Shown here: positions 17,434 to 25,677 of the stretch, one piece after another | Layout of the letters: each line of letters opens with the position of its first letter | How positions within the stretch are numbered: the first letter of the stretch is position 1 | Made by a program: the position numbers and the translations under genes | DNA from: UBA6522 sp965205045 | Lineage (GTDB): Bacteria; Pseudomonadota; Gammaproteobacteria; Steroidobacterales; Rariloculaceae | DNA: 64,000 bases | NCBI GenBank assembly: GCA_965205045.1 | Contig: OZ242031.1 | Location: forward strand, 3,720,001 to 3,784,000 | Direction of reading: 5' to 3' | The notes under the pieces: model-generated | The model's database searches: none | Seen by the model: only the letters and a program-made list of their open reading frames with translations | What the model was told of the DNA's origin: nothing

Positions 17434-18432
17434 TCACTCCACGGACAGCGCTTTTTCGATGAGCTCGGCGCCGCCTTCGACTTCTTCGGCGAATACCGTG
17501 TAGGACGTCTCCTCGGCAATGGCCCGCCACGCGTCCACCTGCTCCCGCGACATGTGGACGATCTCCACCCCCGCCTCGGAGAAGACCCGTTCGAGTTCCT
17601 CGTCCAGGCGTTGCGCCTGTTCGAAGAAGTAGTCCTCGGCGGCCTGCCCGGCAGCGATCAGCGCGGCCTGTTGCTCGGCGTTGAGGCCCTGCCAGGTGCG
17701 CGTGCTGATCAGGACCGGCTCGTACATGAACCACAGCCCGTATTCGCCCGGCGCTGTCAGGCACGTCGTGTGCTCCTGGATCCTGAAGGTCACGAAACTG
17801 GCGGAACTGGTACTGGCCGCGTCCAGCACCCCGGTCTGCATGGCCGTGTAGATTTCCGAACTGGGCATCGACGTAATGGACGCGCCGGCCCGGACCATCA
17901 TGCGTTCGAATGCGGGCCCTGCCGCGCGGATCACCTGGCCCTGGATGTCGTCCGGCCAGAGAATGCAGCGCTCGCTGGACACGAAACCGCCCGCCAGCCA
18001 GGAATTCGCGAGGACCATGGCGCCGGCATCTTCGACGACCGCCTTGATGTCGTTCATGAATTCGGAATCGTTCAGGCGCGCGGCGTGATCGTGATTCTTG
18101 ACCAGGCCCGGCATGAGCGTCGCGCTGAACTGCGGATGACGGCCGCTGGCGTAGTCCAGGGGCAGGGCGGTGATGTCCAGCCGCCCGCGGACCAGCGCGG
18201 ACCACTGATCGCCCGCCTTGAACAGCGACTGGCCCGGATAGACGCGGACGATCAGATCGACATCGGCACGCTCGACCTCCCGGGCAATGGTCTGCACCAT
18301 CTCGTCTCGAACATCGCCGGTGCCGCCTGGCCATTGGTGCGAGGCTCGCAGAATGGTTTGCGCAGAACCCTGGACAGACGCCACGCTGAGCATGGCGGCC
18401 AGGCAGATTGAGTAGCGGTTGGAATTCTTCAT
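17434..18432 (-). CDS. dctP: TRAP transporter substrate-binding protein (DctP family)
   Basis: The start at ATG 18432 (MKNSNRYS) gives 332 residues with a clear signal peptide ending near GSAQT; a start five codons earlier is possible. The mature protein shows the DctP pattern: LRASHQWPGG, RVYPGQSLFKAGDQW, the ligand-binding Arg in VIRAAGPAF, and YTAMQTGVLDAAS. It captures the substrate in the periplasm. Being first in the operon and followed by a hairpin fits its usual high expression. Confidence 0.9.
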   Translation of the reverse strand: MKNSNRYSICLAAMLSVASVQGSAQTILRASHQWPGGTGDVRDEMVQTIAREVERADVDLIVRVYPGQSLFKAGDQWSALVRGRLDITALPLDYASGRHPQFSATLMPGLVKNHDHAARLNDSEFMNDIKAVVEDAGAMVLANSWLAGGFVSSERCILWPDDIQGQVIRAAGPAFERMMVRAGASITSMPSSEIYTAMQTGVLDAASTSSASFVTFRIQEHTTCLTAPGEYGLWFMYEPVLISTRTWQGLNAEQQAALIAAGQAAEDYFFEQAQRLDEELERVFSEAGVEIVHMSREQVDAWRAIAEETSYTVFAEEVEGGAELIEKALSVE

Positions 18433-18500
18433 TGGCCCGATTGTCACGGTTAGTCGAGGTGCCGGTCAACTTCGCGCCGGAAGTAGTACAATCCCACGCC

Positions 18501-19181
18501 ATGAAGATCGGAAGATACCTGCTCGCGTTGCTGATGGGTGGAACGGCAACCTCCGCTGCCCTTGCCCATGGCATCACCGGCGAGGATCAGGCGTTCCTGC
18601 TGAACAACGTCGGGGCGCAGATCGGGCCCTACATCTATCTCGGCGCCAAGCACATGGTGACGGGCTACGATCATCTGGCGTTCCTCGCGGGCGTGATCTT
18701 CTTCCTCCACCGCATGCGCGACGTGGTCACCTACGTGACGCTGTTCGCGGTAGGGCACAGCACGACCCTGCTCCTGGGCGTACTCGGCGGCATCCACGCC
18801 AATCCCTATCTCATCGACGCCGTGATCGGCTTTTCAGTGGTTTACAAGGCGTTCGAGAATCTGAATGGATTCCGGCATTTCAGCTTCCAGCCCAACATGA
18901 AGGCCGCCGTGCTCATCTTCGGCTTCTTCCACGGCTTCGGCCTGTCCACGAAACTCCAGGACCTGGCGATCTCCCCCGACGGGCTCATCACCAACATGCT
19001 CTCCTTCAACGTCGGTGTCGAAATCGGCCAGCTTGTGGCCCTGAGCGTGATGCTGATCGCTTTCAACGCCTGGCGCGCCACGGACAGCTTCGTGCGCCAC
19101 GCCTATGCAGCCAACGTCGTGCTGATGGTGGCCGGGTTCATGCTGATCGGGTATCAGCTCACGGGGTACTTCACGTCGTAA
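18501..19181 (+). CDS. HupE/UreJ family membrane protein
   Basis: The ATG at 18501 gives 226 residues. After a signal peptide ending in ALAHG there are six membrane segments; the His-rich stretches GAKHMVTGYDHLAFLAG and FAVGHSTTLLLG and the FGFFHGFGLS motif are typical of HupE/UreJ proteins, which are thought to carry nickel or another divalent metal. No hydrogenase or urease gene is present in the window, so the substrate is open. TACAAT at 18487-18492 could be a -10 element. Confidence 0.8.
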   Translation: MKIGRYLLALLMGGTATSAALAHGITGEDQAFLLNNVGAQIGPYIYLGAKHMVTGYDHLAFLAGVIFFLHRMRDVVTYVTLFAVGHSTTLLLGVLGGIHANPYLIDAVIGFSVVYKAFENLNGFRHFSFQPNMKAAVLIFGFFHGFGLSTKLQDLAISPDGLITNMLSFNVGVEIGQLVALSVMLIAFNAWRATDSFVRHAYAANVVLMVAGFMLIGYQLTGYFTS

Positions 19182-19314
19182 CGGGTGTAGTGGGCCGGAC
19201 ACCTGGCCGGTCTCGCCGTGGCGCGGGACTGTCGCCACGCGCTGCCGGGACCGCCGCAGAGTCCTCTCGCGCAACGCTTTTAACGGAACCCGCGACAGGC
19301 TATCCTTCCCCCAA

Positions 19315-19388
19315 GGCTAGGTGGCAGAGTGGTTATGCAGCGGCCTGCAAAGCCGCGGACCTCGGTTCGATTCCGGGCCTAGCCTCCA
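19315..19388 (+). tRNA. tRNA-Cys(GCA)
   Basis: Acceptor GGCTAGG pairs with CCTAGCC; anticodon stem GCGGC/GCCGC encloses loop CTGCAAA with anticodon GCA at 19347-19349; the T loop is TTCGATT and CCA is encoded. The last 24 bases (19365-19388) occur again exactly at 32093-32116, so this tRNA looks like the insertion site of the island to its right. Confidence 0.96.
19365..19388 (+). repeat. left copy of 24-bp terminal repeat (putative attL) in tRNA-Cys
   Basis: The 24-base segment from the T arm to the CCA end of tRNA-Cys is identical to 32093-32116, in the same orientation. Flanking bases differ on both sides. This is the usual footprint of integration at a tRNA 3-prime end, with the tRNA kept intact at one end. 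No integrase gene is visible between the copies. Confidence 0.7.
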
Positions 19389-19430
19389 CGACTCCACCCA
19401 GTCGTGTCCAGTAAGCTTCAATTTGTTCTT

Positions 19431-19685
19431 TCAAGCAGGCTGGTGCGCGCCGCGGCCGCAATCAGACCGCCGGTATCGCTGCTCGATAATACCTTCCGCC
19501 TTGAGTCGAGCTGTGACTCGCTGCTCCACGCCGGGAATCAGCTCTGCTTGCAAGCGCTGACCGGCTTGCATGCCCTCCTGCGTCAGGATTGGCATTACCT
19601 CAATCACTTTTTTGCCGACGGGTGTTTCGTAGAAGGCGATCATGCCGCGTACAGCCTCGGGGATGGACGGGGAATTGCGGACCAT
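19431..19685 (-). pseudogene. DUF2059-family protein, C-terminal remnant
   Basis: The leftward frame encodes about 80 residues with AFYETPVGKKVIEVMP, LTQEGMQAGQRL and ELIPGVEQRVTARLKAEG, the C-terminal half of DUF2059 proteins, which are secreted or periplasmic proteins of unknown role. The N-terminal half and signal peptide are missing: homology stops near 19685, just before the PIN-domain gene on the other strand. It is a truncated gene at the left edge of the island. Confidence 0.6.
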
Positions 19686-19711
19686 GATGATAGCGTATAT
19701 GCTGTCATTCG

Positions 19712-20140
19712 ATGGCAACACGGATCGTGGTCGATACAAACATTATGGTGTCTGCCATTCTGTCGCCTGACGGCGCGTCGCGAGAAGTGCTGCGGCGATG
19801 CCTGACCGGAAAAGCGCAGCCGCTGGTAGGCAATGCTTTGTTCACGGAGTACGAGGATGTCCTGTCGAGAGACAGACTATTCGCGGGAGCGCCGATTGGT
19901 CCGGCCGACCGGGCCGCGCTGCTAGATTCCGTCCTCGGAGTCTGTCAGTGGATCAACATCGCTTTCCTTTGGCGGCCAAACCTGCCGGACGAGTCAGACA
20001 ACCATCTGATCGAATTGGCGGTTGCGGGCAATGCGGAGTGGATCGTGACAAACAACACGAGGGATGTCACGGCGGGTGAATTGGTGTTCGACAGCTTTCG
20101 CATCGTTACTGCGGGCGATTGGCTGAAAAAGGAGGGTTGA
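19712..20140 (+). CDS. PIN-domain toxin (VapC-like, TIGR00305 type)
   Basis: The 142-residue protein has the acidic residues of a PIN nuclease: Asp8 in VVDTNIMVSA, Glu in FTEYEDVL, Asp in DESDNHLIELA, and Asp in VTNNTRDV. It is of the putative toxin-antitoxin PIN family often found with small RHH antitoxins. The antitoxin gene follows after one base with a GGAGGG site, so toxin precedes antitoxin, the reverse of vapBC order but usual for this subgroup. It is the first intact gene inside the island. Confidence 0.82.
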   Translation: MATRIVVDTNIMVSAILSPDGASREVLRRCLTGKAQPLVGNALFTEYEDVLSRDRLFAGAPIGPADRAALLDSVLGVCQWINIAFLWRPNLPDESDNHLIELAVAGNAEWIVTNNTRDVTAGELVFDSFRIVTAGDWLKKEG

Positions 20141-20141
20141 C

Positions 20142-20360
20142 GTGGCGACACTGACGATTCGGATTCCCGATGCTCACAGGGACCGGCTGGCCGCCATGGC
20201 CGCGCGCCGGGGTTTGAGCCTGAACAAGCTGATGGAAGAGTTGTCCGTGCGGGCGTTGACCGAGCATGACACGGAAATGCGCTTTCGGTTGCGTGCGGCG
20301 CGCGGCGACACAGCGCGCGGGCTCAAATTGCTGGATGAATTGGAAGATAGGCATTCGTAA
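20142..20360 (+). CDS. RHH-type antitoxin paired with PIN toxin
   Basis: The GTG at 20142, after GGAGGG at 20131, gives 72 residues. TLTIRIPDAHRDRLAAMAARRGLSLNKLMEELS is a ribbon-helix-helix segment of the Arc/CopG type; the rest (RLRAARGDTARGL, LLDELED) is a short C-terminal tail that would wrap the toxin. It is separated from the toxin gene by a single base. Confidence 0.78.
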   Translation: MATLTIRIPDAHRDRLAAMAARRGLSLNKLMEELSVRALTEHDTEMRFRLRAARGDTARGLKLLDELEDRHS

Positions 20361-20388
20361 TCAACACCAAGCCGTTCATTCGGAAAGA

Positions 20389-20586
20389 TGAGGAACGTGC
20401 CCCATGAAACCCTATCTCTTCACGTACAGCGCAGCCTGTTCGCAGGAGGGAGTACAAGCGATTCTTAACGCCACCGTCGCTATTCATAACTGGGTCGCGC
20501 CGTTTCCGTACTCGGCCATTCTGGTGTCCAATCTCGATACCCGGGAACTCAGCTCCATCCTCCGTCGTCAATTGAATGGCGCATGG
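20389..20586 (+). repeat. repeat A, copy 1 (5-prime end of a small gene)
   Basis: About 198 bases, starting just before the start codon of the gene at 20404, recur at 24546-24743 with roughly 95 percent identity. Similarity ends sharply after the GCATGG at the same codon in both. Copy 2 is truncated there and runs into the nucleotidyltransferase gene on the other strand. Confidence 0.75.
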
Positions 20587-20928
20587 TTCGTACTCACAAA
20601 AATCGATAATCATTCGATCGACGGATGTTTGCCCGGCGATTTCTGGCAATTCGTCAATAATCCCGCTGAGGCGTCATTGGCGGGACTGCTGCCGCACCAG
20701 CCTATGCCGGCTCGCGGTGGAGACGGCGACCGGCCCAAGGGACTGGTGGGCTCCGCCATCGATCACGTCAAGGGGCTGGCATGGGGCGGCGGTCACATTC
20801 CCCAGACCTCGATGGTTCTGCCTTCCGCGGTTTCCTTTCGCCGGAACACCCGCTCGTCCCACGACTTGCCCTCCGTGCGGTCGAATACCACCAGGTGGCC
20901 CCGGTCCGCGCCGCAGCGGTCCATGTAG
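20404..20928 (+). CDS. small hypothetical protein with a ferredoxin-like (SinR/Cas2-like) look
   Basis: The ATG at 20404 opens 174 codons. Residues 1-85 look genuine: MKPYLFTYSAACSQEG, VQAILNATVAIHNWVAPFPY, SAILVSNLDTRELSSILRR, GAWFVLTKIDNHSIDGCLP and DFWQFVNNP, an alternating strand-helix pattern like small ferredoxin-fold families. The remainder is less convincing and its last 135 bases lie opposite the ATPase 3-prime end, so the gene may have lost its stop codon. A truncated copy is at 24562. I cannot assign a function; similarity to SinR/Cas2-like proteins is only an impression. Confidence 0.5.
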   Translation: MKPYLFTYSAACSQEGVQAILNATVAIHNWVAPFPYSAILVSNLDTRELSSILRRQLNGAWFVLTKIDNHSIDGCLPGDFWQFVNNPAEASLAGLLPHQPMPARGGDGDRPKGLVGSAIDHVKGLAWGGGHIPQTSMVLPSAVSFRRNTRSSHDLPSVRSNTTRWPRSAPQRSM

Positions 20929-22373
20929 GCGAGCGTTTGCCCGACACCCTGGCGGATGGTGCGGGCAAGGCTCCCGTGCAGCAGCTTGCACTCGATGACC
21001 GTGCGCGCCTCGCCGCGGCCGCCGGGCAGCGGCCAGATCACCAGCAGGTCGGTGCGCATCCGGCCCAGGCCGTATTCCCGTTCGATCCTGCCACCGCCGT
21101 TTACGATGCGTTGCAGGAAAGCCTGCAACAGTAGTTGCGGTCCCGCCTCCTTGTACTGGAAGCGCTCCACCCAGTGCTCCGAATGCTGGCGGAAGAAACG
21201 CTGGAAGCCAAGCAGCAGGTCGCCGGTCTTCAGATTGCCCGCGTCGTCCACGTACCAGGCCGGGTCCTGGGCGAGCGTCGCCTGGGTGGTGTAGGTGAGG
21301 TCCCGCGGAATGACCTCCCGGTAGATCGGGTTGGCGATGGCGACCGGGTCGCTTCGGGCGATCAGGCCGAGGTCGCGAACGTATTCCAAGTCGTCCGAGG
21401 ACACGGCCTCCTGGCGACCGGTGCCGCTCAGCAGAGGCTCGATGACCCGGCGCACGCGCTCCTCCCCGAGCTTGTGCGCGAGCTGATCCAGGTGCACGAC
21501 CCGGCGCTGGATAAGCCGCTCTCGGGCCTCGTGGATGGCATCCTCGCTTATCGGCCGTGAACGGTCGCGGCCCGCCTTGCGGCGGAAGCAGGCTTCGTCG
21601 GCCAATGCGTTCACCAACCACGGTTGGCCGCAGGTGGCGTTCCAGATCTCCGCCTTTGCCCCATCGGCCCATGCCTGGCCGGTTTCCCCGGTGTGCTGCA
21701 TGAGCAGCGCATCGACCTGCTCCGGCGTGAAATCGCCCAGACGCAACGACTCGGCGCTGACGTTGAACGCGCTGCCGCCGAGCACCACGGCGTTCTCGGC
21801 CGATGACCGGATGCGGTAGTCGCGCACGTCCCGGACCCCGCACAGCACGATGCTCTGCGGAAATCCGCGCGGGCGGCGGGCGTAGCCGCTGCGCAGTTGG
21901 CGCAGCACGGCAAGCAGCGTATCGCCTATCAGCGCGTCGATCTCGTCGATCAGCAGCACCAGCGGCCTGGACGCCGCGCCGGCCCAGAGCGCCAGCGCCT
22001 CGCCCAACGCGCTATGCGGTCCGGCCTTTTCCAGGATCGCCGGCCAGACCCCATCGAGGAACCCGTCGCCCGAGAGCCGCGCCTCAAGCGCCACCGCGCT
22101 GAGGATCGCCCGCATGGCCGCCCCCACGTCCTCGCGGGCGGATTGGCCCACTTCCACGTTCACATAAATGCAACGGTATTCGCCGCCGGCCTCTAGTTTC
22201 TCGGCAAGCGCCAGCAGGGCGGAGGTCTTGCCGGTCTGGCGCGGCGCGTGCAGCACGAAGTACCGTTGGTCGCCGATCAGTTCGAGGACATGGTCCAGGT
22301 CCACCCGTTCCAGCGGCGGAATGCTGTAGTGCTCATCGGGCCGAACGGGGCCTTCGGTGTTGAACCTGCGCAT
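20793..22373 (-). CDS. AAA/STAND-type ATPase with C-terminal PD-(D/E)XK nuclease-like domain
   Basis: The 526-residue protein has Walker A HAPRQTGKTSALL near residue 45, Walker B LVLLIDEIDAL near residue 140, a sensor-like SIVLCGVRDVRDY, and a winged-helix region around residues 285-350. The C-terminus carries RMRTDLLVIWPL followed by ARTVIECKLLHGS, the D...ExK core of a PD-(D/E)XK nuclease. This is the AAA-ATPase-like family with fused nuclease, found in mobile and defence-rich regions. It is monocistronic on the minus strand. A role in phage defence or plasmid control is inferred only. Confidence 0.75.
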   Translation of the reverse strand: MRRFNTEGPVRPDEHYSIPPLERVDLDHVLELIGDQRYFVLHAPRQTGKTSALLALAEKLEAGGEYRCIYVNVEVGQSAREDVGAAMRAILSAVALEARLSGDGFLDGVWPAILEKAGPHSALGEALALWAGAASRPLVLLIDEIDALIGDTLLAVLRQLRSGYARRPRGFPQSIVLCGVRDVRDYRIRSSAENAVVLGGSAFNVSAESLRLGDFTPEQVDALLMQHTGETGQAWADGAKAEIWNATCGQPWLVNALADEACFRRKAGRDRSRPISEDAIHEARERLIQRRVVHLDQLAHKLGEERVRRVIEPLLSGTGRQEAVSSDDLEYVRDLGLIARSDPVAIANPIYREVIPRDLTYTTQATLAQDPAWYVDDAGNLKTGDLLLGFQRFFRQHSEHWVERFQYKEAGPQLLLQAFLQRIVNGGGRIEREYGLGRMRTDLLVIWPLPGGRGEARTVIECKLLHGSLARTIRQGVGQTLAYMDRCGADRGHLVVFDRTEGKSWDERVFRRKETAEGRTIEVWGM

Positions 22374-22692
22374 GGCCGCATTATGTCACGGCAGTCCGAG
22401 TTTGCCGCATGAAGTCCGATAGGCCATCACGCCGATGCCGCGCGAAAGCCGTTTCCGCCCGCCGGCAGATTCCGCCATGGCGGAGAACGGTCGATCCACG
22501 CGAGATCGGTGGGATTCGCGAAAAAATCAGAGCTTTCTCCCGGAACGCTATCGAAGGTAAACTACGATACCCGGTTTCCGGCATCGTGCGCGGGGCCGGC
22601 GCGGATGCCGTTTCGAGCAAATGTTTTTTGCCCGAAGAGCGGGACTGTCAGGGAACGATGTGTGCGGAGCCCCGAGGCCGAGGAATAGCGAA
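22374..22692 (+). other. intergenic region with no gene seen
   Basis: These 319 bases separate the start of the leftward ATPase gene from the HIRAN gene. Short open frames here lack family signal. The promoters of both divergent genes must lie in it. No repeat or RNA gene was noticed. Confidence 0.4.
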
Positions 22693-23091
22693 ATGAACGT
22701 CAGACGCGATTTGCTGAAAAAGATGTTGTTGGCGCCGGCGCTTTTTACCACCGGGGCGGCGGCAAGGCATGCCTCGCCGCCGCGTCAAGTGGCGCTTCAG
22801 GAATCGCCCATCAACGGTTTTCAATACTACGACGGTGAGAGGGCACTGCCGCGGCTGCGCGCGGGCCAGCGCTTGTCATTGCGCCGCGAGCCCGCCAACC
22901 GCTACGACGAGCGGGCCGTGGCCGTGCACTGGGGCAACCGGAAATTGGGCTATCTGCCGCGTGTGGAGAATACCGCTGCCGCCTACATGATGGACAACGG
23001 CGAGCGACTCGAATGCGTCGTCACGAAAGTGATTCCGGATAATTTTCCGTGGGACACCGTGCGCGTTCAGGTCAGGTGGCTGTCCGGCTGA
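22693..23091 (+). CDS. stand-alone HIRAN-domain protein
   Basis: The ATG at 22693 gives 132 residues. A hydrophobic N-terminus (RDLLKKMLLAPALFTTGAAA) resembles a signal peptide or membrane anchor. Residues 35-130 form a HIRAN domain: NGFQYYDGERALPRLRAGQ, LRREPANRYDERAVAVHW, KLGYLPRVEN and the closing DTVRVQVRWL strand. HIRAN domains bind 3-prime DNA ends in HLTF and are found in bacteria near nucleases and helicases. Finding one behind a possible export signal is odd; small secreted-looking HIRAN proteins exist but their role is unknown. Confidence 0.75.
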   Translation: MNVRRDLLKKMLLAPALFTTGAAARHASPPRQVALQESPINGFQYYDGERALPRLRAGQRLSLRREPANRYDERAVAVHWGNRKLGYLPRVENTAAAYMMDNGERLECVVTKVIPDNFPWDTVRVQVRWLSG

Positions 23092-23185
23092 TCGAAATTG
23101 GCGTAAGCGTATCAACATGGCGTGTTGCGGCGGCCGGGGAACGCGAATACAGCTAAAATGCGTCAGGTATCGCAGAGACGCGCCG

Positions 23186-23665
23186 ATGAACGATCACTTC
23201 GCTCCCCCTGGCTCACGTGGGCGTGGCCCCTTGCCTGACGCCTTCGATTTTATCGGCGAGCTTCGTCCCGACGAGGATTTCGATACGCCCGAGTGCAACA
23301 TTCGTCAGCCGTTCGACGCCGACCGGGTGGACGGGATCGTCTGCCACATCGTCGCGGGCTCGGCCGTGCCCGTCGACGCCGAAATGTTGCGGGGCGGGCT
23401 CCGGGCCGGAAGGTTTCCGACGCCCGCCCATGACGACGCCGTGATGGGCGCGCTCACGGAGCTTTCGACCCCGTTCTTGCGCGACGTGATCGTGCATTGC
23501 GGCGCGTCGGTCCGCGAGGTCGCCTCGTTCGTCCGGCGCCTCGGCCCGCGTCACATGGAGACCGTGTGGTGTCTCAACTCGTTCTCGCGCACCGGAAACG
23601 ACCCGATCCCGAGGGCCATTGAAAAGCAGTTGCTGGCCGGGAGGATCGAATGGCTGCAGCAGTGA
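23186..23665 (+). CDS. hypothetical protein, probable antitoxin partner of AbiEii-like gene
   Basis: The ATG at 23186 gives 159 residues; the open frame extends further upstream without support. The N-terminus is acidic and Pro-rich (PLPDAFDFIGELRPDEDF), followed by helical segments (VREVASFVRRLGPRHME, AIEKQLLAGRIEWLQ). It has no motif I can name. Its last codons overlap the nucleotidyltransferase gene by 16 bases, the usual order for AbiE-type modules in which the first gene is the antitoxin. The first 41 codons and the upstream 45 bases are repeated at 26265-26433. Confidence 0.6.
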   Translation: MNDHFAPPGSRGRGPLPDAFDFIGELRPDEDFDTPECNIRQPFDADRVDGIVCHIVAGSAVPVDAEMLRGGLRAGRFPTPAHDDAVMGALTELSTPFLRDVIVHCGASVREVASFVRRLGPRHMETVWCLNSFSRTGNDPIPRAIEKQLLAGRIEWLQQ

Positions 23666-24348
23666 CGTTGGGTCCGCCATTGTCCCAACTGTTCCGTGAA
23701 GCAATGGAAGTGCTCAGCACATTCATTCGGGAAAAGGATGTTCGCCTGGCGGGCGGAACTGCGCTCGCGGCCCGGTGGAACCACCGGCACAGCACGGACA
23801 TCGATCTGGTTTGCGACCGGGAAACGTTTCCGCAGAACCGCATTCGCGAGATTCGCGATCGCCTGCTGGCGATGCGCCAGCGCGGGCACGAGATAACCGG
23901 CATCGCAGCGCGCCACGGGTTCGTCGGCTGGAAAACCCCGCACGGCCCTGTGTCGTTCGTCCCATCGCGATTGGAAAACTTCCCCCGGCTTACCGACGAT
24001 ATTCAGGTGAACGGCACGAAAGTCCGTCTCGCCAGTGTGGAAGCTATCCTGTACGGCAAATTGTCCGGACGGCTGGTGGGACGCGGACGGGCCGCGACTC
24101 GGGACGGTTACGATCTTGCAGCCGCGTTACTGATCGAACCGGACAAAGCCCGGTGGTTGCTGGACCGGTACGACCCGGACGAAACGATACGGCAGGCAGT
24201 TCGCCGTTCTTCCGGAAAGCTCGACGGACGCCCGATTCTCGACCCCAGGTTCCCGCGCATCGCGGCTGATCCGTGGGGCGAGGCCGAACGAATTCTCGTG
24301 CGCGGCGGAGCGTTGAGCGACTACGAGAGGGCCGCCCCGGAGGCGTGA
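23650..24348 (+). CDS. AbiEii/MNT-like nucleotidyltransferase toxin
   Basis: The 232-residue protein carries a DNA polymerase beta-type nucleotidyltransferase core: LAGGTALAARWNHRHSTDIDL near residues 33-52, giving the GG and DxD motifs. The C-terminal half is helical and ends with RFPRIAADPWGEAERIL. AbiEii proteins are toxins that modify tRNA acceptor ends and stop translation. The upstream overlapping gene is the likely antitoxin. This is the first of two such modules in the island, and the two are not closely similar. Confidence 0.72.
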   Translation: MAAAVTLGPPLSQLFREAMEVLSTFIREKDVRLAGGTALAARWNHRHSTDIDLVCDRETFPQNRIREIRDRLLAMRQRGHEITGIAARHGFVGWKTPHGPVSFVPSRLENFPRLTDDIQVNGTKVRLASVEAILYGKLSGRLVGRGRAATRDGYDLAAALLIEPDKARWLLDRYDPDETIRQAVRRSSGKLDGRPILDPRFPRIAADPWGEAERILVRGGALSDYERAAPEA

Positions 24349-24367
24349 CACACGCGGTTTGCAAGCA

Positions 24368-24565
24368 ATGAACCCCGACCGGCTACAGTCGGAGGAATAC
24401 CGATACCAGACAACGCGATTGATGATTGCAGCCAAGGAATTGCCGCACTCGGTGCCAGCCGAAGAACCGTCGTTGGCGGAGCCCGCAACACACTTGCCTG
24501 AGCCGGAAGCGCCTGCCGAACGATCGGCAGGTCCCTTGGACGCCGATGAGGAATGCGCCTCATGA
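24368..24565 (+). CDS. small hypothetical protein
   Basis: An ATG at 24368 opens 65 codons encoding a Glu/Pro/Ala-rich protein (SEEYRYQTTRLMIAAKELP, then a long PEPEAPAE tail). Its TGA overlaps the ATG of the truncated repeat-A gene at 24562. It could be a real small gene or a chance frame; there is no family signal. Confidence 0.25.
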   Translation: MNPDRLQSEEYRYQTTRLMIAAKELPHSVPAEEPSLAEPATHLPEPEAPAERSAGPLDADEECAS

Positions 24566-24743
24566 AGCCCTATCTCTTTACGTACAGCGCAGCCCGTTCG
24601 CAGGAGGGAGTGCACGCGATACTCAACGCCACCGTCGCTATTCATAACTGGGTCGCGCCGTTTCCGTACTCTGCCATTCTGGTGTCCAATCTCGATACTC
24701 GGGAACTCAGCGCCATCCTCCGTCGTCAATTGAATGGCGCATG
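24546..24743 (+). repeat. repeat A, copy 2, containing a truncated gene start
   Basis: This is the second copy of the segment at 20389-20586. It includes the ATG at 24562 and the first 60 codons of the small ferredoxin-like gene, then breaks off after GCATGG at 24743. The frame runs on opposite to the neighbouring nucleotidyltransferase gene, so the copy is not a working gene. Confidence 0.72.
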
Positions 24744-24765
24744 GCCGCATCATGTTCAGCCACGC

Positions 24766-25674
24766 CTATTCGTCCCTCCGAGACTCCGCGATCTCCGTTT
24801 CGGCGAATTCGGCGAATTGACCCACGGTTTTGTGCTGCCCGAATGCGCGGTGCTCAAGTCCCATACTCAACAAGCCATGGGCAAGGTCCAAACCCGTGCG
24901 GAAGCTCCGCGTTTCGCGGTGCCCACCCTTTGTTTCGATGGTGACATGAGCGGCGCCGCTCTTGAAATCGACATCGTGGCCCACGTACATGGAATTCTCG
25001 ATCGCCTCGATCGCGACCTGCGCGCCGGTCCGGATAATCGGTTTCCAACGAGGCGCCGGTTGCAAAATCGCGTTTCGTGCGATGTTGGGATACTCGGACG
25101 CGGTATCGCGCAAGGTGGCGACGACCTCCGCGAGTGTTTGACCATGGATATGGTTCACCGCGCCGCGAAGTGCTTGCGGGTCCAAATCCGCCGCAACGCA
25201 AATGTCGAACACATCGCGGGCCGGCAACATTGCGCCGCGCCCCGCCAGCTTTCCGCCCAATATGCAGACATTGGGTAGAATCCGGATCGTCCGCCCCTCC
25301 ACATGCGCGGTGCGGGACGGGACCGCCGGGGTGGAGTCCATGGCAGTCAGCTCCACCCTTCCGTTCGGGAAGGTGTATTTCAGTGTGTTGGCCGGGACAT
25401 CCAGCCTGGTCGCACCGAGGCGTTCCATTTCGTCCGTCAAGCTGTCGTCCCGTCCGGGCATGTACGCCGAAAAGTTGCTGGTATGGGGCAGCATGATGTC
25501 CACATCCGTACTCAGCCTGTGTCCCCATTGCGCAGCCAGCACGGTGCCGCCTCCCAGCTGCCAGTTGGCTCCCGCCGGCATGATGGCGGGGAGCTTGCGT
25601 TCCAGCACGTCGGCCACGCGGATGAACAAGCTACGCCCGGGTTCCGGCAAATCGAGATGAACCGGGTCGCTCAT
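24766..25674 (-). CDS. nucleotidyltransferase, AbiEii/AbiGii toxin family
   Basis: The 302-residue protein has the MNT core GGGTVLAAQWGHRLSTDVDI near residues 41-60 and a separate C-terminal domain of about 100 residues (IIRTGAQVAIEAIENS, VTIETKGGHRETRSF). The second domain looks like an added beta-rich module and is not part of classic AbiEii. Three bases separate the start from the stop of the upstream 172-residue gene, so the pair forms a second two-gene module in the island. The presumed activity is nucleotide transfer to tRNA or protein. Confidence 0.68.
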   Translation of the reverse strand: MSDPVHLDLPEPGRSLFIRVADVLERKLPAIMPAGANWQLGGGTVLAAQWGHRLSTDVDIMLPHTSNFSAYMPGRDDSLTDEMERLGATRLDVPANTLKYTFPNGRVELTAMDSTPAVPSRTAHVEGRTIRILPNVCILGGKLAGRGAMLPARDVFDICVAADLDPQALRGAVNHIHGQTLAEVVATLRDTASEYPNIARNAILQPAPRWKPIIRTGAQVAIEAIENSMYVGHDVDFKSGAAHVTIETKGGHRETRSFRTGLDLAHGLLSMGLEHRAFGQHKTVGQFAEFAETEIAESRRDE

Positions 25675-25677
25675 GCC

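Noticed and set aside
20404..20928. Full-length Cas2 protein
   Set aside because: The fold impression is similar but no Cas1, repeats or conserved Cas2 residues are present.
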